Source of the DNA: an uncultured bacterium
GTDB lineage: Bacteria > Planctomycetota > DG-23 > SLPQ01
Assembly (NCBI GenBank): GCA_937863625.1
Contig: CALMGO010000204.1
Coordinates: 1-5,390, forward strand
DNA: 5,390 nt
Direction of reading: 5' to 3'
Made by a program: the position numbers and the translations under genes. The notes beneath the pieces are model-generated. The model did no database searches, was not told where the DNA came from, and worked only from the letters and a program-made list of their open reading frames with translations. Every line of letters starts with the position of its first letter. The first letter of the stretch is position 1. Below, piece after piece: positions 5,100 through 5,390 of the stretch.

Positions 5100-5390
5100 T
5101 CAATACCTCCCATACGTCCGCGCCGTCTCCACCATCGCACGGATATTGTCGTCAGGCGTGTCACGTCCGCACTGGTCGCCGGTCGACAGGATAAACCGCC
5201 CTCCCTCCGCTGCGTCGTCGATAGCCTTCCTGCTCGCGCGCGCGACGTCCTCCGGCGTCCCCTTCAGCATCACGCTTGTCGTGTGGAGGTTGCCCTTCAA
5301 AACTATCCTGTCTCCGTACAGCCGCTTCAACTCGGCAAGATTGCAGTCGCCCATCGGCGGCTCCTCAAGAGGGTCTATCACCGTGAGGCC
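5100..5390 (-). CDS. URO-D superfamily protein, C-terminal part (cut by window edge)
   Basis: The frame is open to the right edge and gives the last 96 residues of a protein whose start lies beyond base 5390. It begins GLTVIDPLEEPPMGD, a common stretch of URO-D-like proteins. Then come LKRLYGDRIVLKGNLHTT, GTPEDVARASRKAIDDAAEG, and GGRFILSTGDQCGRDTPDDNI near the end, finishing in YGRY. This pattern fits the C-terminal half of the superfamily barrel, where a late Cys is a zinc ligand in the MtaA/CmuA methyltransferases; the aligned residue here appears to be Asp (codon 5177-5175). A GTG at 5381 is in frame but is internal to the conserved domain and is not the true start. The protein is only distantly similar to the URO-D-like protein at 2853-4049, so the two are divergent paralogues rather than a recent duplication. 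Substrate unknown. Confidence 0.8.
   Translation of the reverse strand, partial: GLTVIDPLEEPPMGDCNLAELKRLYGDRIVLKGNLHTTSVMLKGTPEDVARASRKAIDDAAEGGRFILSTGDQCGRDTPDDNIRAMVETARTYGRY

Noticed and set aside
1..5390. Mobile elements, CRISPR repeats, tRNA or rRNA genes, riboswitches
   Set aside because: Nearly the whole window is accounted for by ordinary coding genes, and no repeated units, cloverleaf sequences or transposase motifs were seen.

Overview
The window is a compact, GC-rich stretch of bacterial chromosome made of housekeeping and metabolic genes. It shows no insertion sequence, CRISPR array, phage gene, tRNA or rRNA. Codons ending in C or G dominate (CTC, GTC, GCC, CGC, ATC), and genes overlap by single bases. 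The Shine-Dalgarno and sigma70-like promoter sequences are easy to read. Two members of the uroporphyrinogen-decarboxylase-like (URO-D) superfamily that are not obvious HemE proteins lie close together. Expanded URO-D families are common in Lentisphaerae, Planctomycetes and other PVC-type or candidate phyla and in some anaerobes. A phylum assignment from this alone would be a guess.

Layout. Bases 1-162 are an intergenic region with apparently divergent promoters. A perfect-consensus promoter (TTGACA, 17 bp, TATAAT) points left out of the window, and a weaker extended -10 promoter points right. A rightward gene cluster follows: a YggS/PROSC-type PLP-binding protein (163-873), pyrroline-5-carboxylate reductase ProC (873-1685) and a YggU/DUF167 protein (1685-1981). 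These three are joined by 1-base stop/start overlaps. After 31 bases comes a PNP-type purine nucleoside phosphorylase with a strong ribosome binding site (2013-2834). After 18 more bases comes a URO-D superfamily protein (2853-4049). A likely promoter then precedes a HAD-family hydrolase with two N-terminal membrane segments (4113-5093). The last gene, on the minus strand and cut by the window edge (5100-5390), is the C-terminus of a second URO-D-like protein. It converges on the HAD gene with a 6-base gap.

How the genes fit together. YggS (PLP homeostasis), ProC (last step of proline synthesis) and YggU form a neighbourhood seen in many bacteria and are probably co-transcribed and translationally coupled. 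The phosphorylase adds purine salvage and may share the transcript. The URO-D-like proteins and the membrane-anchored HAD protein are less ordinary, and their substrates cannot be read from the sequence.

I found no clear new multi-gene system. The points most worth a second look are the consensus promoter at the left edge, an Asp at the purine-specificity position of the phosphorylase, altered metal-ligand positions in both URO-D-like proteins, and a possible internal translation start that would release a soluble HAD enzyme.
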